Origin: a virus
Length of the DNA stretch: 26,719 nucleotides
Direction: 5' to 3' (one strand)
Virus record (IMG/VR): IMGVR_UViG_3300008448_000520
Span: 1-26,719 of that record
The notes under the pieces were generated by a model that made no database searches, was not told the origin of the DNA, and saw only the letters and a program-made list of their open reading frames with translations. Position 1 is the stretch's first letter, and the number at the start of each line of letters is the position of its first letter. The translations under genes and the position numbers were made by a program. Positions 7,844-15,300 of the stretch are shown here, in pieces.

Positions 7844-8311
7844 ATGGATAAAACATACACAATTATCAATGATTTTAACATATTTATAGATAATGAAAAT
7901 TTTTCATTAGACTATAATAACATGAACAACAAACTATTTTGTACATTTTCAAGTAAAGAAGACTTGGATTTTACTTTATCTACTATAAAAACTAAATATA
8001 CAGTATTATTTAATAAAATATTTGTATTATATATTGCTTCAACCGAAGAATACGTTTGCACCTACAATATAGATCATAATAATCTAGTTGATGGTTTATT
8101 ACACAATACTATTTTGTTGCATAGAAAAAAGGAATCTAATACATTATATACTATAAATGCTTTAAATGATTTAATCAAATCATTAAATAGAGGAGTATTG
8201 GATACTTCATTTACAATTAATTGGAAAGATTACCAAAATTGTATATTATTGACACATACGGGTGAATTAAGAAGATTAGATACTAAAATTTACAAGATTA
8301 TTACACTATAA
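7844..8311 (+). CDS. Conserved-looking phage hypothetical protein
   Basis: This 155-residue soluble protein has no signal peptide or membrane segment. The N-terminal 60 residues look like a small alpha/beta fold (SKEDLDFTLSTIKTKY then VLFNKIFVLYIA). The C-terminal half contains LYTINALNDLIKSLNRG and SFTINWKDYQNCILLT. I do not recognise the family. It ends 3 nt before the kinase-like gene, so the two are probably co-translated. T4 places regA in its replication region and this protein is of similar size, but I see no RegA motif and do not make that call. Confidence 0.5.
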   Translation: MDKTYTIINDFNIFIDNENFSLDYNNMNNKLFCTFSSKEDLDFTLSTIKTKYTVLFNKIFVLYIASTEEYVCTYNIDHNNLVDGLLHNTILLHRKKESNTLYTINALNDLIKSLNRGVLDTSFTINWKDYQNCILLTHTGELRRLDTKIYKIITL

Positions 8312-8314
8312 ACT

Positions 8315-9028
8315 ATGGAAAACACATTTAACTTAAAACAATTTCTTGCTGAAGGAAAAATGTTAAAAGAATTTACTCAAACTGATTTTAATAAAGCTAA
8401 AACTTGGGGGGAGATAGTAAATTTATTTTCCCAATATAAAAGAGATTTAACTCCCTTTACTAAATATCAAGAAGAACATTCCTTTTTAGGTAGTGGGAAA
8501 AATGGAAAAGTATTTAGAATTGGGAACTCTGATAAAGTTATAAAAATAACAAAAAATATATATGATATATATGTCGCCGAAGATTTATTAGGATCTTTTT
8601 ATAAACATTTACCTAAAATATATAATGTAGTAGGATATGAAGAGGGGGTAAAAAACCCATATTCTAAAAAAAGTAAATATGCCGGGGTTATAGTTATGGA
8701 GTATTTAAATGAACTCCCAAAAGATTTATTTAATTTATTTTTAATGTTATTTCCTCACTATAATAAAAAAGAATTCTATCTTAATAACTTTATAGAGGGT
8801 GAAATAGAAATAGATGAAATAGGTAAAATCCTAATAGAATTAGACCCTAATAATGAAAACATTATAAAAAAATATAATTTTTTAAACCAATTAAAAGGAA
8901 TAAGAAATGACCTAAATTCAGCTTTTGATTTAGAAGAAATGACAGATCAATTAGACCCATCACCCGGAAATTTTTTAATGAGAGGAAATACTATAGTATT
9001 TTCAGATATAGTCCAATCTGATAATTAA
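8315..9028 (+). CDS. Minimal protein-kinase-like protein with N-terminal capsid-targeting-like leader
   Basis: This 237-residue protein opens with MENTFNLKQFLAEGKMLKE, nearly identical in pattern to the leaders at 4605 and 9067 and ending in L-A-E|G, which fits prohead-protease cleavage. The rest has kinase-fold landmarks: Gly-rich loop GSGKNGKV (59-66), the ATP-contacting Lys77 in KVIKIT, a candidate helix-C Glu89, the hinge VMEYL (127-131), a catalytic-loop-like DPSPGNF with Asp214 and Asn219 (spacing D+5=N as in kinases), and a DFG-position Asp231 in FSDIV. It stops right after that point, so the usual C-lobe helices after the DFG are missing. A phosphotransferase packaged in the head and injected with the DNA is a reasonable hypothesis. 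A pseudokinase or small-molecule kinase is also possible. Confidence 0.6.
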   Translation: MENTFNLKQFLAEGKMLKEFTQTDFNKAKTWGEIVNLFSQYKRDLTPFTKYQEEHSFLGSGKNGKVFRIGNSDKVIKITKNIYDIYVAEDLLGSFYKHLPKIYNVVGYEEGVKNPYSKKSKYAGVIVMEYLNELPKDLFNLFLMLFPHYNKKEFYLNNFIEGEIEIDEIGKILIELDPNNENIIKKYNFLNQLKGIRNDLNSAFDLEEMTDQLDPSPGNFLMRGNTIVFSDIVQSDN

Positions 9029-9039
9029 TTAAAATTTTA

Positions 9040-9047
9040 ATATTTAT
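9040..9047 (+). promoter_or_regulatory. ATATTTAT motif (candidate phage late promoter)
   Basis: The motif ends 19 nt before the start of the leader-bearing gene at 9067. Late expression would fit a head-packaged protein. AAATAACAAATAACAA between motif and start is a short direct repeat. Confidence 0.45.
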
Positions 9048-9066
9048 AACAAATAACAAATAACAA

Positions 9067-9405
9067 ATGGGAAATTCATTCAACCTAAAAAAATTCCTTA
9101 CTGAAGGAAAACTTTTAAAAGAAAATTTTAATATTGATATAGATGATGATTATGTGGAGATAACATCTGACAGCGGAGACTATTCAGGATTTATAGAAGA
9201 TGATGGAACTGTATCTTTTTCTGTAGTATATGAAGATGAATATGATAGAAAGGGTATGGAGTTTGATGACAATAACTGGAAAGATATTTTAGGACCTAAC
9301 CATGCATTTGTAAAAATTATAGATTCTATAGGTGGTGAAGTTGAAGCATTAGGAGATTATGTTCAAATAACAGTAGATGCAAATAAATTAAAAGATTTAA
9401 GATAA
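9067..9405 (+). CDS. Small acidic protein with capsid-targeting-like leader
   Basis: This 112-residue protein starts MGNSFNLKKFLTEGKLLKEN, matching the leader of the kinase-like protein and the frameshifted gene at 4605, with a candidate cleavage after L-T-E. The mature part is strongly acidic (IDIDDDYVEI, DDGTVSFSVVYEDEYD) and looks like a small all-beta domain, ending in DYVQITVDANKLKDLR. Virion internal proteins are often small and dissimilar apart from the leader, so an injected protein is the best guess. An acidic, DNA-mimic-like inhibitor is possible but untested. A promoter-like ATATTTAT precedes it. Confidence 0.55.
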   Translation: MGNSFNLKKFLTEGKLLKENFNIDIDDDYVEITSDSGDYSGFIEDDGTVSFSVVYEDEYDRKGMEFDDNNWKDILGPNHAFVKIIDSIGGEVEALGDYVQITVDANKLKDLR

Positions 9406-9421
9406 TTACTTTATAAAAATA

Positions 9422-9453
9422 TTTGGCTGTCTGAATTATCTTTATTATATTTA
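9422..9453 (+). promoter_or_regulatory. Candidate host-type (Bacteroidetes) promoter for the gp32-like gene
   Basis: TTTG (9422-9425), a 20-nt spacer and TATATTTA (9446-9453) fit the Bacteroidetes primary-sigma consensus TTTG-N(19-21)-TAnnTTTG with one mismatch. It lies 41 nt before the SSB start. An early or middle promoter read by host polymerase is the likely role, distinct from the ATATTTAT sites. Confidence 0.45.
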
Positions 9454-9494
9454 CGGTCACATAAATTAGTTTTAACATTTAAATTTAAAAAGTT

Positions 9495-10331
9495 ATGAAT
9501 TTAGACTTGATTCAAAGCAAGCTGAACGCCCTATCTGCCCCTAAAGGAGGTGGGCAAAAATCTAACGAAAAAGCATTAAGCTTTTGGAAACCAACTGTTG
9601 GAAAAGCCTTAGTAAGGTTTGTTCCTTCAAAGTACAATCCCGAAAACCCGTTTAGAGAATTATATTTCCATTATGGAATCGGAAAACGAACAATTATTTC
9701 ACCTTCAAACTTCGGTGAAAAAGACCCAATTATCGAATTTGCAAAAGAACTTCGCAAAACTAAAGAACCTGAAAACTGGAAATTAGCTAAGAAACTTGAA
9801 CCAAAAATGAGAGTTTTTGCTCCTGTTATCGTTAGAGGTGAAGAAGATAAAGGAGTACGTTTATGGGAATTTGGTAAAGAAATTTATCAATCATTACTAT
9901 TATTAGCTGCTGATGAAGATATCGGAGATTTTACTGATATTATGGAAGGTAGAGATATGAAAGTTGAAACAGTAGGACCTGAAACTACAGGAACTGAATA
10001 CAACAAATCTCGTATCATGCCTGCTTTAAAAGTTTCAACACTAACTGATAATAGTGATGAGTTAAATAAATGGATGGAAAATCAACCAGATCCAGTTTCA
10101 TTCTCAAAACGTTATACTTTTGAAGAAATTAAACAATTTTTAGCTGAATGGTTAAACCCTGAAGAAGAAACTAAAGAAGAAGGAAGTATTGTAGATGGTC
10201 CAGCTACTGATTTTGAACCTACAAATGATCCTAAGTTTGCTTTAAGTTCTAAACCAATCGCTAATAAAGCTTTTCCTCCTAAAAAGGAGATTCCAACTGA
10301 GGATGAATTTAATGATTTATTTAAAGATTAA
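9495..10331 (+). CDS. 32: Single-stranded DNA-binding protein, T4 gp32-like
   Basis: This 278-residue protein coats single-stranded DNA at replication forks and recombination intermediates. Its family features are an N-terminal helix with a basic Gly/Lys stretch (SAPKGGGQKSNEKALSFWKP), an OB-fold core (ALVRFVPSKYNPENPFRELY and VFAPVIVRGEEDKGVRLWEF), and an acidic C-terminal tail (PTEDEFNDLFKD), the usual partner-docking tail of SSBs. T4 gp32 coordinates zinc through His and Cys residues; no cysteine is present here, so the zinc site is lost. It is immediately upstream of uvsX (7 nt), as expected for partners in recombination-dependent replication. Confidence 0.85.
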   Translation: MNLDLIQSKLNALSAPKGGGQKSNEKALSFWKPTVGKALVRFVPSKYNPENPFRELYFHYGIGKRTIISPSNFGEKDPIIEFAKELRKTKEPENWKLAKKLEPKMRVFAPVIVRGEEDKGVRLWEFGKEIYQSLLLLAADEDIGDFTDIMEGRDMKVETVGPETTGTEYNKSRIMPALKVSTLTDNSDELNKWMENQPDPVSFSKRYTFEEIKQFLAEWLNPEEETKEEGSIVDGPATDFEPTNDPKFALSSKPIANKAFPPKKEIPTEDEFNDLFKD

Positions 10332-10338
10332 TTAATTT

Positions 10339-11409
10339 ATGGCCGGTAAAAAAACAGAAAGCCTTTCCGGCAAAGTCGGGAAGGCAGTTACTGGGACTTT
10401 CTCACTTGATAAGTTCAAAAAAGGTAAAAATCTAGGACAAGGTACTTCTAATTTTAAACCACAGGCTTGGATTAAATTTTCTGACCCTGTAGCTGAAACC
10501 CTAGAAATGCCAGGAATACCTAAAGGACATATTACTTTAGTTAGAGGTCATAGTAATACAGGTAAAACAACACTAATGATTGAGGCCGCAATTGAAGCCC
10601 AAAAAACAGGCGTACTACCCGTTATTATCATAACTGAGATGAAACATAGCTGGGAACATTGGTCTGCTATGGGGTTTGATTTAGGAGAAACGATTGATTC
10701 AGAGGGTAATAAAGAATATACAGGATTTTTCCTTTATGCTGATAGAGAACAACTTCAATCAATTGAAGATGTAGCTGCTTTTATTGCTGATCTATTAGAT
10801 GAACAGAAAAAAGGAAATTTACCTTATGATCTATTATTTTTATGGGATTCAATTGGTTCTATTCCCTGTCAGATGTCTATAGAGAAAAACTCTAATTCAC
10901 CTATGTGGAATGCAGGTGCAATGTCACAACAATTTAGTAATTTTATTAACCAAAGAATTGTAATGTCTCGTAAGGAATCACAGCCTTATACTAATACAAT
11001 GCTTTGCGTAAATAAAGTATGGGTTGAACCCGCACTTATGCCAATGGCTCAACCTAAATTACGTAATAAAAACGGTGATAGTATGTTTTTTGATGCTTCA
11101 TTTATTATTACCTTTGGTAATGTAACTAGTCCTGGTACTCAAAAAGTGAAAGCTACTAAAGGAGGTAAAGAAATTGAATTTGCGTTGAAAACTAAAATTT
11201 CTTGTGATAAAAATCACGTAACAGGAGTAACAGCTAAGGGTACTATTGTAAGTACTGCTCATGGATTTATTAAGAATTCACCTAACGAAATTGCTAAATA
11301 TAAAAAAGAACATTCCAAAAATTGGGCTAGTATTTTAGGAAGCGATGATTTTGATATCGTTGAAGAAGAAAATACAGATTTTGTAGGAATTGACACATCA
11401 GAAATTTAA
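10339..11409 (+). CDS. uvsX: RecA-like recombinase UvsX
   Basis: This 356-residue protein is the phage RecA/Rad51-type strand-exchange ATPase. Walker A is GHSNTGKTT (residues 70-78, Lys76) and Walker B is LLFLWDS with Asp170. MFFDASFIITFG and TKISCDKNHVTG fit the C-terminal core of UvsX. It would load with gp32 on single-stranded DNA to drive repair and recombination-primed replication. It follows the gp32 gene by 7 nt and ends 2 nt before the RNase H gene, so the three form one operon. A hairpin, GCCTTTCC with GGGAAGGC (10361-10385), lies 22 nt after the start codon inside the coding sequence and may affect translation. Confidence 0.9.
   Translation: MAGKKTESLSGKVGKAVTGTFSLDKFKKGKNLGQGTSNFKPQAWIKFSDPVAETLEMPGIPKGHITLVRGHSNTGKTTLMIEAAIEAQKTGVLPVIIITEMKHSWEHWSAMGFDLGETIDSEGNKEYTGFFLYADREQLQSIEDVAAFIADLLDEQKKGNLPYDLLFLWDSIGSIPCQMSIEKNSNSPMWNAGAMSQQFSNFINQRIVMSRKESQPYTNTMLCVNKVWVEPALMPMAQPKLRNKNGDSMFFDASFIITFGNVTSPGTQKVKATKGGKEIEFALKTKISCDKNHVTGVTAKGTIVSTAHGFIKNSPNEIAKYKKEHSKNWASILGSDDFDIVEEENTDFVGIDTSEI
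10361..10385 (+). promoter_or_regulatory. Intragenic hairpin near the uvsX start
   Basis: GCCTTTCC (10361-10368) pairs with GGGAAGGC (10378-10385) over 8 bp including one G-T wobble, with a 9-nt loop. It is unusually GC-rich for this genome and begins 22 nt downstream of the ATG, where it could slow translation or be a processing site. Function is unproven. Confidence 0.45.
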
Positions 11410-11411
11410 TT

Positions 11412-12440
11412 ATGAATTATAAAGATCTTTTAAACAATATAAAAGAAGATTCAACTAGCGAGACCCTACACTTAAATAGTAGGGTCTTATTAGTGGATAG
11501 TATGAATACTTTCCTGAGATCATTTGCTGTTATTAATAGTACAAATACACAAGGAACACACGTAGGGGGTATGATTGGTTTTTTAAGATCATTAGCTTAT
11601 GTGGTTAATTTAGTACAACCTACTAGAGTAATTTGTGTTTTTGATGGTGAAGGGAATACTACTAATAGAAAACATTTATATGCTGATTATAAAGGTAATC
11701 GTAAATTAAAAAGAGTAACAAATTGGTCTTCATTTGATAATCTAGAAGAAGAATCTGCTTCATTATCACAACAAATATTAAGATTAATTGATTATTTAAA
11801 AACATTACCTATCAATATTATAACCAGAGATAAATTAGAAGCAGATGATATTATTGGGTATTTAGCTCCTAAATTTGATTCATCAATTATAATGTCAGCC
11901 GATCAAGATTTCTTACAATTATGTAGTGATACTGTACAAGTATATTCCCCAATTAAGAAAAAATTTTATGGTCCTAAAGAGGTATTTGATGAATATGGGT
12001 TATGGCCCCAAAACTTTATTAATTATAAAGTATTAATGGGCGATAGTTCTGATAATTTACCTGGAGTTAAAGGATTAGGTCCTAAAAAATTATTTAAATT
12101 ATTTCCTGAACTTACTGAAGATGCTAAAGTAACTTTAAAGGAAATTATTCAAAAGGGACATGATAAGCATGAAGAGAATGGGATTTATGGCAATGTTTAT
12201 TTATTTAGAAAACAACTAGAGATAAATGAACAATTAATGTCATTAGAAAACCCTAATATTCCTGATTATGATATTGAAGTACTAGAAAGTTTATTATTAG
12301 AAGATCCTTATACTTTAAATCAAACAAGGTTCTTACAATTACACCAATCAGATTTACTAGAAAGGCAAATATCTCCCAACATAGAATTTTGGTTAAGTTC
12401 TAACTTTTCATATTTAACTAAATATTCTCATAAGTCTTAG
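11412..12440 (+). CDS. rnh: 5'-3' exonuclease / RNase H (FEN-1 family, T4 rnh-like)
   Basis: This 342-residue protein would remove RNA primers and flaps from lagging strands. It contains the FEN-1/T4 RNase H metal motifs: LLVDSMNTFLRSF (Asp29), VFDGEG followed by NRKHLYADYKGNR, EADDIIGYLA, SADQDF (D-x-D), and the helix-hairpin-helix-type MGDSSDNLPGVKGLGPKKL. All acidic ligands appear intact. It starts 2 nt after uvsX and is followed by a structured RNA and an HNH gene, which separate it from the helicase gene. A strong hairpin (11461-11487) lies inside codons 17-26. Confidence 0.88.
   Translation: MNYKDLLNNIKEDSTSETLHLNSRVLLVDSMNTFLRSFAVINSTNTQGTHVGGMIGFLRSLAYVVNLVQPTRVICVFDGEGNTTNRKHLYADYKGNRKLKRVTNWSSFDNLEEESASLSQQILRLIDYLKTLPINIITRDKLEADDIIGYLAPKFDSSIIMSADQDFLQLCSDTVQVYSPIKKKFYGPKEVFDEYGLWPQNFINYKVLMGDSSDNLPGVKGLGPKKLFKLFPELTEDAKVTLKEIIQKGHDKHEENGIYGNVYLFRKQLEINEQLMSLENPNIPDYDIEVLESLLLEDPYTLNQTRFLQLHQSDLLERQISPNIEFWLSSNFSYLTKYSHKS
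11461..11491 (+). terminator. Perfect 9-bp hairpin inside the start of rnh; possible attenuator
   Basis: AGACCCTAC (11461-11469), loop ACTTAAATA, GTAGGGTCT (11479-11487), then TATT. The perfect stem with a T-rich tail resembles an intrinsic terminator but lies 49 nt inside the rnh coding region. It may attenuate rnh relative to uvsX, or act at translation or mRNA processing. Confidence 0.45.
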
Positions 12441-12452
12441 TAAATTTCTCAA

Positions 12453-12460
12453 TATTTATA
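12453..12460 (+). promoter_or_regulatory. ATATTTAT motif (candidate phage late promoter)
   Basis: The motif lies 4 nt before the first hairpin of the kissing-loop RNA at 12464-12543, so that RNA would be the leader of the HNH transcript. Confidence 0.45.
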
Positions 12461-12463
12461 CAT

Positions 12464-12543
12464 GCATTGTCGCGGTGCAAATATAAAATATTAATTTAGA
12501 ACCTATGATGAGTAAGGACCGCGACCCCGAAAATCATAGGTTT
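12464..12543 (+). ncRNA. Two-hairpin kissing-loop / pseudoknot leader RNA before an HNH gene
   Basis: The first hairpin is TGCA (12464-12467) and TGCA (12477-12480) around the 9-nt loop TTGTCGCGG. The second is AACCTATGAT (12501-12510) and ATCATAGGTT (12534-12543), a perfect 10-bp stem followed by TTCTTT, with a 23-nt loop. GTCGCGG (12470-12476) is the exact complement of CCGCGAC (12520-12526) in the second loop; the pairing reaches 8 bp if the closing T12477-A12519 is used. The GC-rich pairing segments stand out in AT-rich DNA. It could be a regulatory leader or terminator/attenuator for the HNH gene at 12554. I recognise no known riboswitch or ribozyme class. Confidence 0.55.
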
Positions 12544-12553
12544 CTTTATCAAA

Positions 12554-13144
12554 ATGAAAAAATGTAGTAAATGTAAAATTGAAAAATCTTTAGATAATTT
12601 TTCATCAAATAAATCTAATAAAGATGGGAAAAATAATTATTGTAAATCCTGTGATAAAGTTAGAGTTAAAAGATATCAAGAAAATAATAAATCCCAAACT
12701 TTATTATATTTAAAAGACTGGAGAGATAATAATCCTGATTATGATAAAAATTATACTAAAAATAATTATGAAAAGTCTAGGAATTATAGAAAAAAATATC
12801 AAAAAGATAGAATAAAAAATAATCCTGATGTTAGATTAACTCATAATATTAGAACATTAATTTTAATTTCATTTAAAAACTGTTTAAAAGGAAGTTATAA
12901 AAAGGGTAAAAAAACTGAAGAAATATTAGGCTGCACTTTAGAAGAATTTATCCAATATTTACAATCACAGTTTATTGAAGGTATGACTTTAGAAAATCAT
13001 GGTGAATGGGAAATTGATCATATAATACCTTTAGCTTCAGCGCAAACTGAAGAAGATATTTATGTATTAAATCATTATACTAACCTCCAACCCTTATGGA
13101 AAGAAGATAATAGAAAGAAAAGTGCTAAAATATTAGGCTTTTAA
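12554..13144 (+). CDS. HNH homing endonuclease (free-standing)
   Basis: This 196-residue protein is a paralogue of those at 4946 and 15324. The N-terminal zinc-ribbon-like motif is CSKC (C4, C7) with CKSC about 23 residues later. A basic, Asn-rich linker precedes the HNH core in the last 45 residues: WEIDHIIPLAS, then N-L-QPLWK and DNRKKSAK. It separates the rnh-like and helicase genes, which are otherwise part of the same replication module, so it is probably an insertion. The structured RNA at 12464-12543 forms its 5' leader. Confidence 0.85.
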   Translation: MKKCSKCKIEKSLDNFSSNKSNKDGKNNYCKSCDKVRVKRYQENNKSQTLLYLKDWRDNNPDYDKNYTKNNYEKSRNYRKKYQKDRIKNNPDVRLTHNIRTLILISFKNCLKGSYKKGKKTEEILGCTLEEFIQYLQSQFIEGMTLENHGEWEIDHIIPLASAQTEEDIYVLNHYTNLQPLWKEDNRKKSAKILGF

Positions 13145-13182
13145 TAAAAAATATATTATATTAAATAAAATTACAATAAGTT

Positions 13183-14559
13183 ATGACATTACAAAGACTC
13201 GAAGAGTATGGACCTACTTTCCAATTAAAAGTAATTAATGCTTTATTAAAGGATAAAGCATTTCTCTTAAATGTAAGAGATATAATAGATGAAGATCATT
13301 TTCCTAATCCTAGTCATAAATGGATCTTAAAAGAATTATTAAAATTTTTTGATTTATATCATACAACTATAACACTTGATTCATTAAAAATAGAGTTAAA
13401 AAAGATTGATAATGAAATTTTACAAACTGCTGTAAAGGAACAGTTAAAATTAGTTTATACTACTCAATATGATGATCAAGAATATGTTGAAGAAGAATTC
13501 TCTAATTTTTGTAAAAACCAATTACTAAAAAACGCTTTACTAGACTCAGTAGATTTACTAAAAAATGGTCATTACGATGATATCAGATTACTAATTGATA
13601 ATGCTTTAAAAGCAGGAGCTGATAAGAATTTAGGTCATGAATATGTTAAAGATATTGAAGATCGATATAGAGAAGAAAGTAGAAAAGTTGTACCTACACC
13701 TTGGCCTTTAATTAATGATCTATTACAAGGAGGATTAGGAAATGGTGATTTTGGATTAATATTTGGTGGACCTGGTGGTGGTAAATCATGGGCTTTAGTT
13801 GCTTTAGGGGCATTCGCCGCTCAATTAGGTTACAAAGTAATACATTATACTTTAGAGTTAGGTGAAGCTTATGTTGGTAAAAGATATGATGCTTTTTATA
13901 CTAATATAAGTGTTAGTGAAATAGGTTTTAATAAAGATAAAGTAATAGATACTTTAAAAGACATGGAAGATAATGTTATTATTAAAGAATATGCTCCTAA
14001 AATTGCTTCATTAACTACTATTAAATCTCATATTCAAAAAACAAAAGATTTAGGTTTTACACCTGATTTAATTTTAATTGATTATGTTGACTTATTAAAA
14101 CCACCTTCTAAACGTAGTAGAGATAGAAAAGAAGAAATTGATGACTTGTACTACGGAACTAAAAGTTTAGCTAAAGAACTAAATTTACCTGTTTGGTCAG
14201 TATCACAAGTAAATCGTTCAGGTGCCAAAGATGAAGTAGTAGAAGGAGATAAAGCAGCCGGATCTTATGATAAAATGATGGTAATTGATTTTGGTATGTC
14301 TCAATCACGTTTAAGAAAAGATAAAACAGAAGGTACAGGACGTTTTCATATTATGAAAAACAGATATGGAATGGATGGTATGACATACTTTGCAGAAATT
14401 GATACTTCAACAGGTCACATTGTTATGGATGAAAGAGAGATAGTTGATGAATCTCCTGCTGAAAATTCGAAACCTTCATTTGGAGGAATTACAATTAATG
14501 AAAAAAATGCAATGAGTGATTTGTTCAAACACTTTACTTTAAACAATGATACTGAATAA
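13183..14559 (+). CDS. 41: Replicative DNA helicase, DnaB / T4 gp41-like
   Basis: This 458-residue protein is a ring helicase that unwinds DNA ahead of the polymerase. Residues 1-150 form the helical N-terminal (primase-interacting) domain. The RecA-like motor follows, with Walker A GGPGGGKS (195-202, Lys201) and Walker B DLILIDYVDLL (Asp300), then WSVSQVNRSG (sensor/H4-like) and the C-terminal RFHIMKNRYGMDG (R-finger/H5 region). Its length is close to T4 gp41. The start is preceded by AATAAGTT as for other genes here. No helicase loader or primase is in this window. The gene ends at 14559, right where an ATATTTAT motif begins. Confidence 0.88.
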   Translation: MTLQRLEEYGPTFQLKVINALLKDKAFLLNVRDIIDEDHFPNPSHKWILKELLKFFDLYHTTITLDSLKIELKKIDNEILQTAVKEQLKLVYTTQYDDQEYVEEEFSNFCKNQLLKNALLDSVDLLKNGHYDDIRLLIDNALKAGADKNLGHEYVKDIEDRYREESRKVVPTPWPLINDLLQGGLGNGDFGLIFGGPGGGKSWALVALGAFAAQLGYKVIHYTLELGEAYVGKRYDAFYTNISVSEIGFNKDKVIDTLKDMEDNVIIKEYAPKIASLTTIKSHIQKTKDLGFTPDLILIDYVDLLKPPSKRSRDRKEEIDDLYYGTKSLAKELNLPVWSVSQVNRSGAKDEVVEGDKAAGSYDKMMVIDFGMSQSRLRKDKTEGTGRFHIMKNRYGMDGMTYFAEIDTSTGHIVMDEREIVDESPAENSKPSFGGITINEKNAMSDLFKHFTLNNDTE

Positions 14560-14566
14560 TATTTAT
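14559..14566 (+). promoter_or_regulatory. ATATTTAT motif (candidate phage late promoter)
   Basis: The motif overlaps the last base of the helicase stop codon and ends 27 nt before the gene at 14594. Confidence 0.4.
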
Positions 14567-14593
14567 GACCACGTTTTTTAAAAATAAAAATTT

Positions 14594-15271
14594 ATGTTAC
14601 CTAAAAATAAAGAGTTGGTTAAAAAACTCTATCAAGATTATAAACAAAATTATTTAAATGAGTTATATGATACTCCTTTACAGTTTAAAAAAGAAAATAA
14701 TACTAAATATATTGTTTATAATAATAATAAAGAATTAGCTTACTTTTTATTTATTTTTAGGTATGATATGAATAATTCACCTATTGATTATAAAAAATAT
14801 AAGTTAGATAGATATTGGGATGTAAGTTGGTATTGGGTTGATAACCTACCAAAAACTGAAAAAGATACTAAAAATTTTATTAAAGTCACTTCTACTTCTT
14901 TTAAAGTAGTTAATGATTTTATAAAAAATAATAACTATCCTCCTTTATTAGGATTTGGGGGATTGACTGAACAACATGAAAGAATATATTCTAATCAATC
15001 ATTTTTAGATAGATGGAAATTTCTTTTAGGAGAAAGATACTATACTGAATGGGACTCACAGAATGATAAAGTATGGATAATAAATAAAAACTTCTATAAA
15101 ATAGATGAAGTAAAAATATATCAAGCTTCACAATTTTTTAAAAAAAGTCCATCTCTAATATTCCAAGAAGAAAAATATCCTATTAAAAGTAAATTAAAAG
15201 GAATAAATTATCATAATTTAATTAAAGAACAAATTAAAAGAGTAATATTAAAACAAATATATTTAAAATAA
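14594..15271 (+). CDS. Hypothetical protein of unknown function
   Basis: This 225-residue protein is soluble, with no signal peptide or membrane segment. It is rich in Tyr, Trp and Lys. Visible features are an alpha/beta N-terminal part (KYIVYNNNKELAYFLFIF), an aromatic WDVSWYWVDNLP segment, a Gly-rich PPLLGFGGLTEQHERIY stretch, SFLDRWKFLLGERYYTEWD, and a very basic C-terminal helix (LIKEQIKRVILKQIYLK). I do not recognise the family. It sits between the helicase gene and an HNH gene, in the region leading to nrdBA. The basic tail could bind nucleic acid, but no catalytic motif is visible. Confidence 0.5.
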   Translation: MLPKNKELVKKLYQDYKQNYLNELYDTPLQFKKENNTKYIVYNNNKELAYFLFIFRYDMNNSPIDYKKYKLDRYWDVSWYWVDNLPKTEKDTKNFIKVTSTSFKVVNDFIKNNNYPPLLGFGGLTEQHERIYSNQSFLDRWKFLLGERYYTEWDSQNDKVWIINKNFYKIDEVKIYQASQFFKKSPSLIFQEEKYPIKSKLKGINYHNLIKEQIKRVILKQIYLK

Positions 15272-15300
15272 AATTTTATTAAGATTTCATTGGCTAGTGC

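Noticed and set aside
7844-8311. RegA-like translational repressor
   Set aside because: Right neighbourhood and similar size, but no RegA sequence features could be recognised.
12501-12543. Hammerhead ribozyme (TGATGAG and CGAAA seen)
   Set aside because: The GAAA and TGATGA fall in or beside a perfect 10-bp stem and no consistent three-way junction with the cleavage site can be drawn.
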